Below, piece after piece: positions 13,582 through 25,690 of a DNA stretch of 64,000 nt. The notes beneath the pieces were generated by a model, which saw only the letters and a list, made by a program, of their open reading frames with translations, had not been told where the DNA came from and did no database searches. The stretch lies in NCBI GenBank assembly GCA_037179385.1, contig CM074190.1:10748206-10812205 (forward strand). Reading direction: 5' to 3'. The stretch is from Holothuria scabra. Its lineage: Eukaryota; Echinodermata; Holothuroidea; Aspidochirotida; Holothuriidae. The first letter of the stretch is position 1. Every line of letters starts with the position of its first letter. The position numbers and the translations under genes were made by a program.

Positions 13582-16500
13582 GGTAGCGGACCACTAACTA
13601 CAATACTCGTGCCTGGTAAAATGTTTACTGACAGACGAAGTGCCAGAAAAAATTTATGGGATGTTGTTTCTGACTGTGTTACTTACAAAATATGATAATT
13701 TTTGCATTCGGATTTTGTAGACAATGAGTTGAAATACAGATTGTGCAAAATTCAAGGCAATCAGACCAATTTTAGTGCTTTTTTTTTTTTTTTTATGTGA
13801 TATTACTCCGCTCTGTGAAATACCGTTTTTGAGTAGCTATTATGGCGGGAAACACGTCCCTATCATTCAAGGCTCTCTAGATCAAAATTTCAATGGTCGT
13901 GGTATAAAAATTTAAAGGTGCCATGAAAGCCGTGATTGTGAGCTTCGATCAGAGCGGTGGCATGTCCTGGTTGAAAACTTTTAGTGGGAGCTAGAGGGCA
14001 CGGAAGTAGCCAAATTTAGTGTGTAAGTCAATGGGACTTTTAGTTAGTGGCCCGCTACCTTTACAGTACCGGACATAATGATTATGTCTCAAGAAGAAAA
14101 GGAAAAGTTCTAGCTAAGAAAGCTACGATTTCCTGCTTTGCTTTTGCGCTCCATTTGATATTATTAATATGACAAACCAACATTTCATGACTGGCGAAAA
14201 ATGGGGAACATTCAAGCATTGCAACATTGTTCGGGCATGTTTCGGACAGCACGCGGAACCAATAGTTTAGGGTGCGGAAGAAAGGGGGCGTGCGTTTCAG
14301 TTGCCCTGAATCCCTTTCAGGCTCCGGAACTTTCACTTGTATGTCGTGCAGCTGCAGACTTAGGGTACAAGTTAAACATATGTTCCAACTGATTTCCAAC
14401 ACCGCCGTAAGTCAGTCGGTAGGTCGAATTGACCAAATTTATAACTTTTTCTAAAGTCCTCTCGACTCTCTGGCAAAGAGCCGTTCAGCGAAACCAACTT
14501 TGAAACTGCCTCCTAAGGAAGCTACAACCACTAAAGGAACAAACTTAAGTCTTCACTTACGTCTTCAATCAAAACTCCCAAAGGCCACCCCACTCCCGCT
14601 TCAAAAAGGAATGAGCCGTGGCTGAGTGTAATGTTCAGCTTTCTAGTGATTTGTTTAGAGCATTTAACAATTTGTAAGTAGTATAAAAATGTTCATGATA
14701 AAACCATACAGTTATCTTTTCAAACTGGTGTTAATTCTGTGTCCAATGTTTCCAAATATAGAACTGTCGATTTTTAACGGGGATTTTTCTTTTTTCTTTT
14801 TTTTTTATTCCTCCTATATTTTATCGATTTCTTTCCTTTCCGACTGTCTTTTTGCTTCTTGTTTTCTTCACGAGGCTTTCTTTTCCTAATTATGACCTGC
14901 TTTAAACTTTTAAATCATGTTAATATTGACGTTTTCATTCATAACTAACATGATAAGGTCGGTCAAATTTACCCCCCCCCCCCAACACAGTGGTTTTGCT
15001 GACTGTTATAAATGATTTTTAATTAAATAACTTCCACTTTTAAGATAAATACTATTCCATTTTTACTGCAATTAGCGTTTGATTCGAAAGGCCTCAATAT
15101 GATCAGAAGCCCCGGCTACGAATGTAGCCGGGGCTTCTGATCATATTGAGGCCAAATTTGTACATCTTTCGAGAGCGACTCTTGCTTTTAGTAAAAAGCG
15201 CTCTGGAATGAATATTCAAAAGTCGTCAATGCGAAAAAGCTTCTTTTTTTTTTTATGGTAACTATTCATTAAGACTGTTAGGGGTAGGCTTAAGCACCTA
15301 GGTGCCTATTGTCCCCGTGGCATGGATTGCTGATTTGTAACAAAGACAGTGGTTCTTTTGAACTTGACCAAGTCTTCCTCTGTGTACTTATTGCCGTCTC
15401 AACATAATATACGCCGTCATCCTACCAAAATATTATCAAGAGGGAACATTAGGACAACTTTTGCAAACTATATTACTAAATAGGATGGGGTCTATCGTCA
15501 ATTTAATATCAAAGTTGACTTACTGAAGTGCCTCTTATGCTAAAATGTGGGCCATCTAAAGCAATTTTGAGGAAATTGTGGGATTGAAAACTGGCGAGCA
15601 TATATCAGCCTAGTGTTTGATGAGTGAGCTCTACTAGCAAAACTTCTTTGGGACATGATTGTAATAAATCGAGTTGGTATCAAAGGATAACTAAGGGTGA
15701 CGTCGACCTTGTCAAACTTCGACGAATGTTTGAGAGGTCATTTCACTCGTTCAGATTAGAGTGTAAGTCATTAAAGATTTATTGCAATTTCGCTACCTTA
15801 CATATTCGAGAAAATCTTTCTGAAGAAGTCGTATAGCAATTTTAAATTTTAGGTAGACCATAAAGCAGCCATCAGCCCCTCATTAATTGACGTTCTTGGA
15901 TTTGGTCCTTCTAAAAGATTTTTGAAATTTTTGGCAGTGATAAAGTCAGAAATTAAGTATTTATAAAGCAAGAGTTATTGCAACACTTATTATATTTCTC
16001 TTGGACTTACCACTAAACGAGACCCTTTCTCCGGCCCTTAGTTTCTTGTACAAGTTTTCACACCTGGAAATACCAGCCCTCTGGTTAAAACTCATACTGT
16101 GGACTCCGCTTTTTATTTCATGACCATTGAAATTTTCAGCTCAGTAGAGGACCTGGAATGACCGGTGGGCTAGGTGTTTTACCATCCTTGTGGATGCTCA
16201 AAGGTACATCATTACACAGCGCAGTTATACAATCGACAAATGACACTGGATTTCGTCCAATTTTTCTGAATTTTGCACAGTCTGTATTTCAGCTCATTAT
16301 ATACGATGTACATTGAAAAATGATCCTGTTTTATTAGTTACATAGTTAGAAACAACTTCCAAAATTATTTGGAAGCACTCTTTTTTCACAAAATATTTTT
16401 CGGTGTAACAATATTTTAATATCTCGCTGGGTTGTCGAAATTTTGTCCAAAGCGACATTTAATTGGAGGTAAACTTTTTATTTAGTCGAATTATGGCAAA

Positions 16501-16750
16501 TTTAGCAGACCATGAGGAATCCTCAAACGGTCGTCATCTCTGATAGCCTACGTATCAAGGTAGTCAGGTTTTCTCCACGTTTTTGCCTTTTTATTGGTTT
16601 CAAACTAGAGAACAAATAGTCAAATACGGACACAATACAAATATAGACGCTTTTGTTGCGCGGTTGTAGGCTGGATTCGTACTTTGAGGAGCTTGACACA
16701 CTTTTCGCGCAAATCTTCGCGCTTCCACGGTGTTGAGGTTACGCACTTTA
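13582..16750 (+). repeat. Array unit 5
   Basis: Full unit, 3169 bp. The MITE module is 13582-14059 and the hairpin is 15090-15153. It carries the ATGTGATATT variant and the longer G run. Confidence 0.9.
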
Positions 16751-19700
16751 GGTAGCGGACCACTAACTACAATACTCGTGCCTGGTAAAATGTTTACTGA
16801 CAGACGAAGTGCCAGAAAAAATTTATGGGATGTTGTTTCTGACTGTGTTACTTACAAAATATGATAATTTTTGCATTCGGATTTTGTAGACAATGAGTTG
16901 AAATACAGATTGTGCAAAATTCAAGGCAATCAGACCAATTTTAGTGCCTTTTTTTTTTTTTTTTTTTTTTTTATGGTATTACTCCGCTCTGTGAAATACC
17001 GTTTTTGAGTAGCTATTATGGCGGGAAACACGTCCCTATCATTCAAGGCTCTCTAGATCAAAATTTCAATGGTCGTGGTATAAAAATTTAAAGGTGCCAT
17101 GAAAGCCGTGATTGTGAGCTTCGATCAGAGCGGTGGCATGTCCTGGTTGAAAACTTTTAGTGGGAGCTAGAGGGCACGGAAGTAGCCAAATTTAGTGTGT
17201 AAGTCAATGGGACTTTTAGTTAGTGGCCCGCTACCTTTACAGTACCGGACATAATGATTATGTCTCAAGAAGAAAAGGAAAAGTTCTAGCTAAGAAAGCT
17301 ACGATTTCCTGCTTTGCTTTTGCGCTCCATTTGATATTATTAATATGACAAACCAACATTTCATGACTGGCGAAAAATGGGGGACATTCAAGCATTGCAA
17401 CATTGTTCGGGCATGTTTCGGACAGCACGCGGAACCAATAGTTTAGGGTGCGGAAGAAAGGGGGCGTGCGTTTCAGTTGCCCTGAATCCCTTTCAGGCTC
17501 CGGAACTTTCACTTGTATGTCGTGCAGCTGCAGACTTAGGGTACAAGTTAAACATATGTTCCAACTGATTTCCAACACCGCCGTAAGTCAGTCGGTAGGT
17601 CGAATTGACCAAATTTATAACTTTTTCTAAAGTCCTCTCGACTCTCTGGCAAAGAGCCGTTCAGCGAAACCAACTTTGAAACTGCCTCCTAAGGAAGCTA
17701 CAACCACTAAAGGAACAAACTTAAGTCTTCACTTACGTCTTCAATCAAAACTCCCAAAGGCCACCCCACTCCCGCTTCAAAAAGGAATGAACCGTGGCTG
17801 AGTGTAATGTTCAGCTTTCTAGTGATTTGTTTAGAGCATTTAACAATTTGTAAGTAGTATAAAAATGTTCATGATAAAACCATACAGTTATCTTTTCAAA
17901 CTGGTGTTAATTCTGTGTCCAATGTTTCCAAATATAGAACTGTCGATTTTTAACGGGGATTTTTCTTTTTTCTTTTTTTTTATTCCTCCTATATTTTATC
18001 GATTTCTTTCCTTTCCGACTGTCTTTTTGCTTCTTGTTTTCTTCACGAGGCTTTCTTTTCCTAATTATGACCTGCTTTAAACTTTTAAATCATGTTAATA
18101 TTGACGTTTTCATACATAACTAACATGATAAGGTCGGTCAAATTTATCCCCCAACACAGTGGTTTTGCTGACTGTTATAAATGATTTTTAATTAAATAAC
18201 TTCCACTTTTAAGATAAATACTATTCCATTTTTACTGCAATTAGCGTTTGATTCGAAAGGCCTCAATATGATCAGAAGCCCCGGCTACGAATGTAGCCGG
18301 GGCTTCTGATCATATTGAGGCCAAATTTGTATATCTTTCGAGAGCGACTCTTGCTTTTAGTAAAAAGCGCTCTGGAATGAATATTCAAAAGTCGTCAATG
18401 CGAAAAAGCTTCTTTTTTTTTTATGGTAACTATTCATTAAGACTGTTAGGGGTAGGCTTAAGCACCTAGGTGCCTATTGTCCCCGTGGCATGGATTGCTG
18501 ATTTGTAACAAAGACAGTGGTTCTTTTGAACTTGACCAAGTCTTCCTCTGTGTACTTATTGCCGTCTCAACATAATATACGCCGTCATCCTACCAAAATA
18601 TTATCAAGAGGGAACATTAGGACAACTTTTGCAAACTATATTACTAAATAGGATGGGGTCTATCGTCAATTTAATATCAAAGTTGACTTACTGAAGTGCC
18701 TCTTATGCTAAAATGTGGGCCATCTAAAGCAATTTTGAGGAAATTGTGGGATTGAAAACTGGCGAGCATATATCAGCCTAGTGTTTGATGAGTGAGCTCT
18801 ACTAGCAAAACTTCTTTGGGACATGATTGTAATAAATCGAGTTGGTATCAAAGGATAACTAAGGGTGACGTCGACCTTGTCAAACTTCGACGAATGTTTG
18901 AGAGGTCATTTCACTCGTTCAGATTAGAGTGTAAGTCATTAAAGATTTATTGCAATTTCGCTACCTTACATATTCGAGAAAATCTTTCTGAAGAAGTCGT
19001 ATAGCAATTTTAAATTTTAGGTAGACCATAAAGCAGCCATCAGCCCCTCATTAATTGACGTTCTTGGATTTGGTCCTTCTAAAAGATTTTTGAAATTTTT
19101 GGCAGTGATAAAGTCAGAAATTAAGTATTTATAAAGCAAGAGTTATTGCAACACTTATTATATTTCTCTTGGACTTACCACTAAACGAGACCCTTTCTCC
19201 GGCCCTTAGTTTCTTGTACAAGTTTTCACACCTGGAAATACCAGCCCTCTGGTTAAAACTCAAACTGTGGACTCCGCTTTTTATTTCATGACCATTGAAA
19301 TTTTCAGCTCAGTAGAGGACCTGGAATGACCGGTGGGCTACGTGTTTTACCATCCTTGTGGATGCTCAAAGGTACATCATTACACAGCGCAGTTATACAA
19401 TCGACAAATGACACTGGATTTCGTCCAATTTTTCTGAATTTTGCACAGTCTGTATTTCAGCTCATTATATACGATGTACATTGAAAAATGATCCTGTTTT
19501 ATTAGTTACATAGTTAGAAACAACTTCCAAAATTATTTGGAAGCACTCTTTTTTCACAAAATATTTTTCGGTGTAACAATATTTTAATATCTCGCTGGGT
19601 TGTCGAAATTTTGTCCAAAGCGACATTTAATTGGAGGTAAACTTTTTATTTAGTCGAATTATGGCAAATTTAGCAGACCATGAGGAATCCTCAAACGGTC

Positions 19701-19918
19701 GTCATCTCTGATAGCCTACGTATCAAGGTAGTCAGGTTTTCTCCACGTTTTTGCCTTTTTATTGGTTTCAAACTAGAGAACAAATAGTCAAATACGGACA
19801 CAATACAAATATAGACGCTTTTGTTGCGCGGTTGTAGGCTGGATTCGTACTTTGAGGAGCTTGACACACTTTTCGCGCAAATCTTCGCGCTTCCACGGTG
19901 TTGAGGTTACGCACTTTA
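16751..19918 (+). repeat. Array unit 6
   Basis: Full unit, 3168 bp. The MITE module is 16751-17235 and the hairpin is 18259-18322. It shares GGGGGACATTC (near 17380), CATACATAAC (near 18115) and GTATATCTTTCG (near 18330) with unit 7 only. Its poly-C tract is shortened to five. Confidence 0.9.
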
Positions 19919-22018
19919 GGTAGCGGACCACTAACTACAATACTCGTGCCTGGTAAAATGTTTACTGACAGACGAAGTGCCAGAAAAAATTTATGGGATG
20001 TTGTTTCTGACTGTGTTACTTACAAAATATGATAATTTTTGCATTCGGATTTTGTAGACAATGAGTTGAAATACAGATTGTGCAAAATTCAAGGCAATCA
20101 GACCAATTTTAGTGCCTTTTTTTTTTTTTTTTTTATGGTATTACTCCGCTCTGTGAAATACCGTTTTTGAGTAGCTATTATGGCGGGAAACACGTCCCTA
20201 TCATTCAAGGCTCTCTAGATCAAAATTTCAATGGTCGTGGTATAAAAATTTAAAGGTGCCATGAAAGCCGTGATTGTGAGCTTCGATCAGAGGGGTGGCA
20301 TGTCCTGGTTGAAAACTTTTAGTGGGAGCTAGAGGGCACGGAAGTAGCCAGATTTAGTGTGTAATTCAATGGGACTTTTAGTTAGTGGCCCGCTACCTTT
20401 ACAGTACCGGACATAATGATTATGTCTCAAGAAGAAAAGGAAAAGTTCTAGCTAATAAAGCTACGGTTTCCTGCTTTGCTTTTGCGCTCCATTTGATATT
20501 ATTAATATGACAAACCAACATTTCATGACTGGCGAAAAATGGGGGACATTCAAGCATTGCAACATTGTTCGGGCATGTTTCGGACAGCACGCGGAACCAA
20601 TAGTTTAGGGTGCGGAAGAAAGGGGGCGTGCGTTTCAGTTGCCCTGAATCCCTTTCAGGCTCCGGAACTTTCACTTGTATGTCGTGCAGCTGCAGACTTA
20701 GGGTACAAGTTAAACATATGTTCCAACTGATTTCCAACACCGCCGTAAGTCAGTCGGTAGGTCGAATTGACCAAATTTATAACTTTTTCTAAAGTCCTCT
20801 CGACTCTCTGGCAAAGAGCCGTTCAGCGAAACCAACTTTGAAACTGCCTCCTAAGGAAGCTACAACCACTAAAGGAACAAACTTAAGTCTTCACTTACGT
20901 CTTCAATCAAAACTCCCAAAGGCCACCCCACTCCCGCTTCAAAAAGGAATGAGCCGTGGCTGAGTGTAATGTTCAGCTTTCTAGTGATTTGTTTAGAGCA
21001 TTTAACAATTTGTAAGTAGTATAAAAATGTTCATGATAAAACCATACAGTTATCTTTTCAAACTGGTGTTAATTCTGTGTCCAATGTTTCCAAATATAGA
21101 ACTGTCGATTTTTAACGGGGATTTTTCTTTTTTCTTTTTTTTTTATTCCTCCTATATTTTATCGATTTCTTTCCTTTCCGACTGTCTTTTTGCTTCTTGT
21201 TTTCTTCACGAGGCTTTCTTTTCCTAATTATGACCTGCTTTAAACTTTTAAATCATGTTAATATTGACGTTTTCATACATAACTAACATGATAAGGTCGG
21301 TCAAATTTACCCCCCCCCCCCCCAACACAGTGGTTTTGCTGACTGTTATAAATGATTTTTAATTAAATAACTTCCACTTTTAAGATAAATACTATTCCAT
21401 TTTTACTGCAATTAGCGTTTGATTCGAAAGGCCTCAATATGATCAGAAGCCCCGGCTACGAATGTAGCCGGGGCTTCTGATCATATTGAGGCCAAATTTG
21501 TATATCTTTCGAGAGCGACTCTTGCTTTTAGTAAAAAGCGCTCTGGAATGAATATTCAAAAGTCGTCAATGCGAAAAAGCTTCTTTTTTTTTTTATGGTA
21601 ACTATTCATTAAGACTGTTAGGGGTAGGCTTAAGCACCTAGGTGCCTATTGTCCCCGTGGCATGGATTGCTGATTTGTAACAAAGACAGTGGTTCTTTTG
21701 AACTTGACCAAGTCTTCCTCTGTGTACTTATTGCCGTCTCAACATAATATACGCCGTCATCCTACCAAAATATTATCAAGAGGGAACATTAGGACAACTT
21801 TTGCAAACTATATTACTAAATAGGATGGGGTCTATCGTCAATTTAATATCAAAGTTGACTTACTGAAGTGCCTCTTATGCTAAAATGTGGGCCATCTAAA
21901 GCAATTTTGAGGAAATTGTGGGATTGAAAACTGGCGAGCATATATCAGCCTAGTGTTTGATGAGTGAGCTCTTCTAGCAAAACTTCTTTGGGACATGATT
22001 TTAATAAATCGGACTTTG
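19919..22018 (+). repeat. Array unit 7, internally deleted
   Basis: Truncated unit, 2100 bp. The MITE module is 19919-20397 and the hairpin is 21430-21493. The spacer follows the consensus to about 22010 (AATAAATCG) and then jumps to the last bases before the next module (ACTTTGGGTAGCGG). About 1.07 kb of spacer is therefore missing. It shares three variants with unit 6. Confidence 0.9.
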
Positions 22019-22486
22019 GGTAGCGGACCACTAACTACAATACTCGTGCCTGGTAAAATGTTTACTGACAGATGAAGTGCCAGAAAAAAATTATGGGATG
22101 TTGTTTCTGACTGTGTTACTTACAAAATATGATAATTTTTGCATTCGGATTTTGTAGACAATGAGTTGAAATACAGATTGTGCAAAATTCAAGGCAATCT
22201 GACCAATTTTAGTGCCTTTTTTGATGGTATTACTCCGCTCTGTGAAATACCGTTCTTGGGTAGCTATTATGGCGGGAAACGCGTCCCTATCATTCAAGGC
22301 TCCCTAGATTAAAATTTCAATGGTCATAGTTTAAAAGTTTGAAGGTGCCATGAAAGCCGTGATTGTGAGCTTCGATCAGAGGGGTGGCATGTCCTGGTTG
22401 AAAACCTTTAGTGTGAGCTAGGGGGCACGGAAGTAGCCAAATTTAGTGTGTAAGTCAATGGGACTTTTAGTTAGTGGCCCGCTACC
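22019..22486 (+). mobile_element. MITE module 8, right boundary of the array
   Basis: A 468-bp module with the same inverted termini as the others, but the most diverged copy. It has only a short T run followed by GATGGTATT, and scattered substitutions along most of its length. Its left flank is CTTTG, a one-base change from the CTTTA of inner modules. Its right flank is TTAT (22487-22490), matching the left edge of the whole array. It may be the original module at this locus. Confidence 0.85.
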
Positions 22487-23629
22487 TTATGTGCAAAATT
22501 TTTGACATACTGTAAAGTAGTCTGCGGAGTAGACTCTATGGTAGCCTATTAGCAGATGGTGCTCTCCCACAAATCTTAATACACCCAGGTCTCTTATATA
22601 AACCTTGTCCAGTTTCCATTTACAAGAATACCGGATTTTGAGGGACTGAGACAAATTAGTAAACATGAGGAGGTCACGTGATACAAGAAACAAGTATGAA
22701 TAGGTTCAGGTATAGATTCAGGTTGGACAACACTTACCTGAGCCATTCTCTGGATTCCCATGTAACACAATTAAGAAAATAATGCAAGGAATCAAGACTA
22801 AAGATCGGAGAGACAAGGGATGAAACCCAGAAAAGCTCCACAGAGCTTGTAAAAGAGCCCTCCGTAAAAGAAAAAAAATTATAGTCGTATTTTCGTACAT
22901 TGTATACGACTGATACGTCGGACGTTGAACAACCCTAGTAGCTAGTTTTGTACGTGGAAATGTGTATCAGGCCGTACGTTCGGTGCACATATATTACCCA
23001 TTACGCACAATGTTTTGATTTTTGTCGTGACGTCCTTTTTGGTGGCCGATAATTAGATTCGATAGAAAGTTGTCAGGCTATTGTACACCGTTGGTGTGCC
23101 ATGTAACTTAATTGGAAACATCGTCCGCTTAGCAGTGAAGCCGTTGAAAGACTCAAAGTATTATTTATAGTAGCTAAAGTAAGAATTTTGATTTTTGGAT
23201 GATCAAGTAGAATCTAATGAAACTTTCAACTATTAAATTAGCCGAACAAGTAACACAGATCGGAGGGTTGCTTCGAATTTGAAGAATAACAAAAAAACTA
23301 CACTTATCTAGAAAGTTTCTCACACTTTTAGTAACTGTGATCCTACTGCACATATATTTTACTGTTCAACTGACGGAAGTTCCACTCAGCGATTGACTCT
23401 TCAACGCCGGTTGCTGTTTTAACCAGTCGCATATAACCTCCTAGGCCTGATGTAACAGAAATCTACCCCACTATAACTAAATTTGAGTACTATCATAAAA
23501 CATGTAGAATCCATGCAGTAAAGTAGCCAGGGGTTTATGGTAGCGAAAAAAGTTACAGATGAAAACTTAAAATCATTACTTAAAATAAATGTAATTTCTA
23601 GATATCCAATTCCCACCTACAATTGCATG
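22487..23629. other. Intergenic, nothing recognised
   Basis: Nothing recognisable was found on either strand: no splice-compatible coding exon, paired termini or RNA gene. Short open frames here lack any family signature. Confidence 0.5.
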
Positions 23630-23781
23630 CTCTCTTAAATCGTAAGATTTAAAATATTGGAGTTTAAATCTAAAAGAGTGGAATTAGTGACCAATCGAAC
23701 GTTCGATTGGTCACTAATTCCATTCTTTTAGATTTATTTTAACCCTATTAGACTAATTTTAAATCTATTGATTTAAGAGAG
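23630..23781. mobile_element. Small foldback (palindromic) element
   Basis: The whole 152 bp is a palindrome centred between 23700 and 23701. The inner 34-bp arms have a single mismatch, the middle is looser, and the outer ends pair again as CTCTCTTAAATC and GATTTAAGAGAG. No autonomous coding capacity is present. This is typical of foldback MITEs. Confidence 0.8.
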
Positions 23782-24506
23782 TGAACGTACCGATTATCAT
23801 GCACCCACCATAAGACATTTTTCCTAAGGGGGAGCAGGAAGATCCCTCCACTTCGTCTTCGAGTGGAGTAAGGATAACAAGCCAGTGAGCCATAACTGGA
23901 AAAAGGCCGTGGCCCGCTCGACTTGAACTTATTGGTTGGAAACTGGGCCTTAACACTTCATCTAACTAACTAACTAAACGACGTCGGAAACTTGGATATT
24001 AACGAAATGGTGGCACTGATAGGCATTTAGAGGGCACTAACAAGCCCAACCAGACAATGTATATTGACGTGAAGGAGGGAGTGGCAGAAATTTTTCAAAG
24101 TCAAATGCGTAACTTTAAAACGTGTGAAGCTAATGGAACGTAACTCTCTGGGGCTAAGAATTTTATCTGACTATTCATTGGCATCTAAAACGTCTGCATG
24201 CAGCTGTGGAATTTTACATCTTTATTATTCTAGGAAGTAAATTCACTAAATTGTACGAGTGCTAGCGGAACCAGTGAGGGAAAAGGAAAATGTACGTTGC
24301 GAACAGAAATTTTGTCCACAGTCCGAGCACATGTGGATGGGGTCCAGGGACCCTGCATTAGGGCCCCTGGTGGTCCAAGGGAAAATCAACTGGGTGAGCT
24401 AAGTTTTAGCACATCTCTGGGATGGCAACTTGAGACAAGCATGTTCAACTTCGTACATATTTTCCTCATGCCTCGGGTTATTGGTGGGAAATTTGATATG
24501 ATTATA

Positions 24507-24796
24507 CAGAGCCGTCGGAAGCGGGGGGCTGGGGGCTGCAGCCCCCCCCCCCAATAATTTTGCCATATATAGTTTTTTTTTTTTTTAAGTGAACATTTTA
24601 TTACAACGAAAGGTCAAAATAACGACTGCTTAGATACTATTAACAAGCCCGGGAAATGTCATTTCCGGCTGTCTGAGGGGTTGCGATTTTTCAAAATTTT
24701 CTGTACGCTCCGCTCCAATCGATGGTGGCGCTCCGCTTAGACAGTCAGCCCGAGTCAGCCCCCCCCCCCAATCGAAAATACCTTCCGACGGCACTG
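24507..24796. mobile_element. hAT-like MITE with poly-C blocks
   Basis: The termini are CAGAGCCGTCGGAAG and the complement of CAGTGCCGTCGGAAG, fitting the CAG-G-CG pattern of hAT ends. Inside are two poly-C tracts (near 24541 and 24760) and a core with ATGTCATTTCCGGCTGTCTG and GGTGGCGCTCCGCTTAGACA. That core recurs near 26.9-27.4, 28.1, 31.4 and 43.7 kb. A clean 8-bp target duplication is not visible, although TGATATGA occurs near both ends. Confidence 0.7.
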
Positions 24797-25530
24797 TGAT
24801 ATGATGGCCTACTAAAATATTGGGGGTCTATCATGCCCTCTCCTCGTTATAACCACCCACTCATCTGATTTTACAGCATCTAAGATAAAGTTATTACTTT
24901 TTATCACAACTTGGAAGCAAAAATATGTTTAGAGCTTATTATATACTGCATGGTTTACTTGGACTTGGTGACTGGTGACCGGACGACTCTGAACAAAAGC
25001 ATTTGGATCGGGACTATTAATAGGCATAGAACTCAGTTTCTACCACCGACTGGTTATTTAGAATCCTGCATTCTGTTTGGTTAGACAAGTTATTTTCAAA
25101 CTGCCACACTGACCGTTCTAATGATTTGCAGAAGCCACTAGAAAGCCAAAGTAAACTCCCAAAAAGGACAAGTTGGATGGTAGAAAAGGAAAACCACATT
25201 TGTCGAATTTTTGTTGGTGATAACCCGTCAGGCTCGACTCCAAATTTGAAAGAAATAACGGACTCGGCTTTGCTTCTTCCCTTTATTTCCTTGGAGTTTC
25301 GACGGTTTGTTCACTTACCACCGATCGATAATGTAATTAATAAATCTAATAACCTTACATGGACCATGAGTCGGTCGAATGTGATAACGCTCTTATAGAC
25401 AGGGGTGAGTGAAGGTGATTAGAAAGGAACTATGAGAATTATGGAAGGAGTTGTTCTAATCTTTGTAAAATTTAGAGGATTTAAGTTTCTTTCAAGAAGC
25501 GATAAGAGAACAAAAACGCCGACGAAATCA
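24797..25530. other. Intergenic, nothing recognised
   Basis: Short open frames occur but none resembles a known family, and no element boundaries were identified. Confidence 0.45.
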
Positions 25531-25690
25531 CTTTAAAGGGATTTTCGGAGACAAAATTCATTGGGTTCAAAATATGCAGAAAGTTTTTCTCTTTCATGTG
25601 GTGAAAACTGCTTTACAAAATTAGCACTTATTTTCAAAGTAATGCCATTTTCTTGGGAATTAGCGCATTGCGGGAACTTATCTGCGATTA
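25531..25690. repeat. Dispersed repeat fragment, shared with 58917-59090
   Basis: Begins TTTAAAGGGATTTTCGGAG and is colinear with 58917-59090. Shared words include GAGACAAAATTCATTG, GGTGAAAACTGC and TTTTCAAAGTAATG. The copies are clearly diverged. The start resembles the TTAA-plus-AAGG start of other local MITEs, but a matching right end was not found. Confidence 0.6.

Larger units (their letters stand above)
921..22486. repeat. Tandem array of ~3.16 kb units with a MITE in each unit
   Basis: Seven head-to-tail units start at 921, 4093, 7261, 10422, 13582, 16751 and 19919 (3172, 3168, 3161, 3160, 3169, 3168 and 2100 bp). A lone 468-bp module at 22019-22486 follows. Each unit opens with a ~478-bp module whose ends are inverted repeats (GGTAGCGG-CCACTAACTA and its complement), followed by ~2.69 kb of spacer. 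Units are nearly identical. Most differences are in poly-T and poly-C runs, plus scattered single-base variants. Short ORFs recur in every unit but break by single-base indels in some, show no known domain, and are not supported as genes. Outer ends of the array are flanked by TTAT, inner modules by TTTA. Confidence 0.95.

Noticed and set aside
921..22486. CRISPR-like, histone or rDNA cluster
   Set aside because: The unit contains no histone, rRNA, 5S or snRNA sequence that I can recognise, and a 3.16 kb unit is unrelated to CRISPR spacing.
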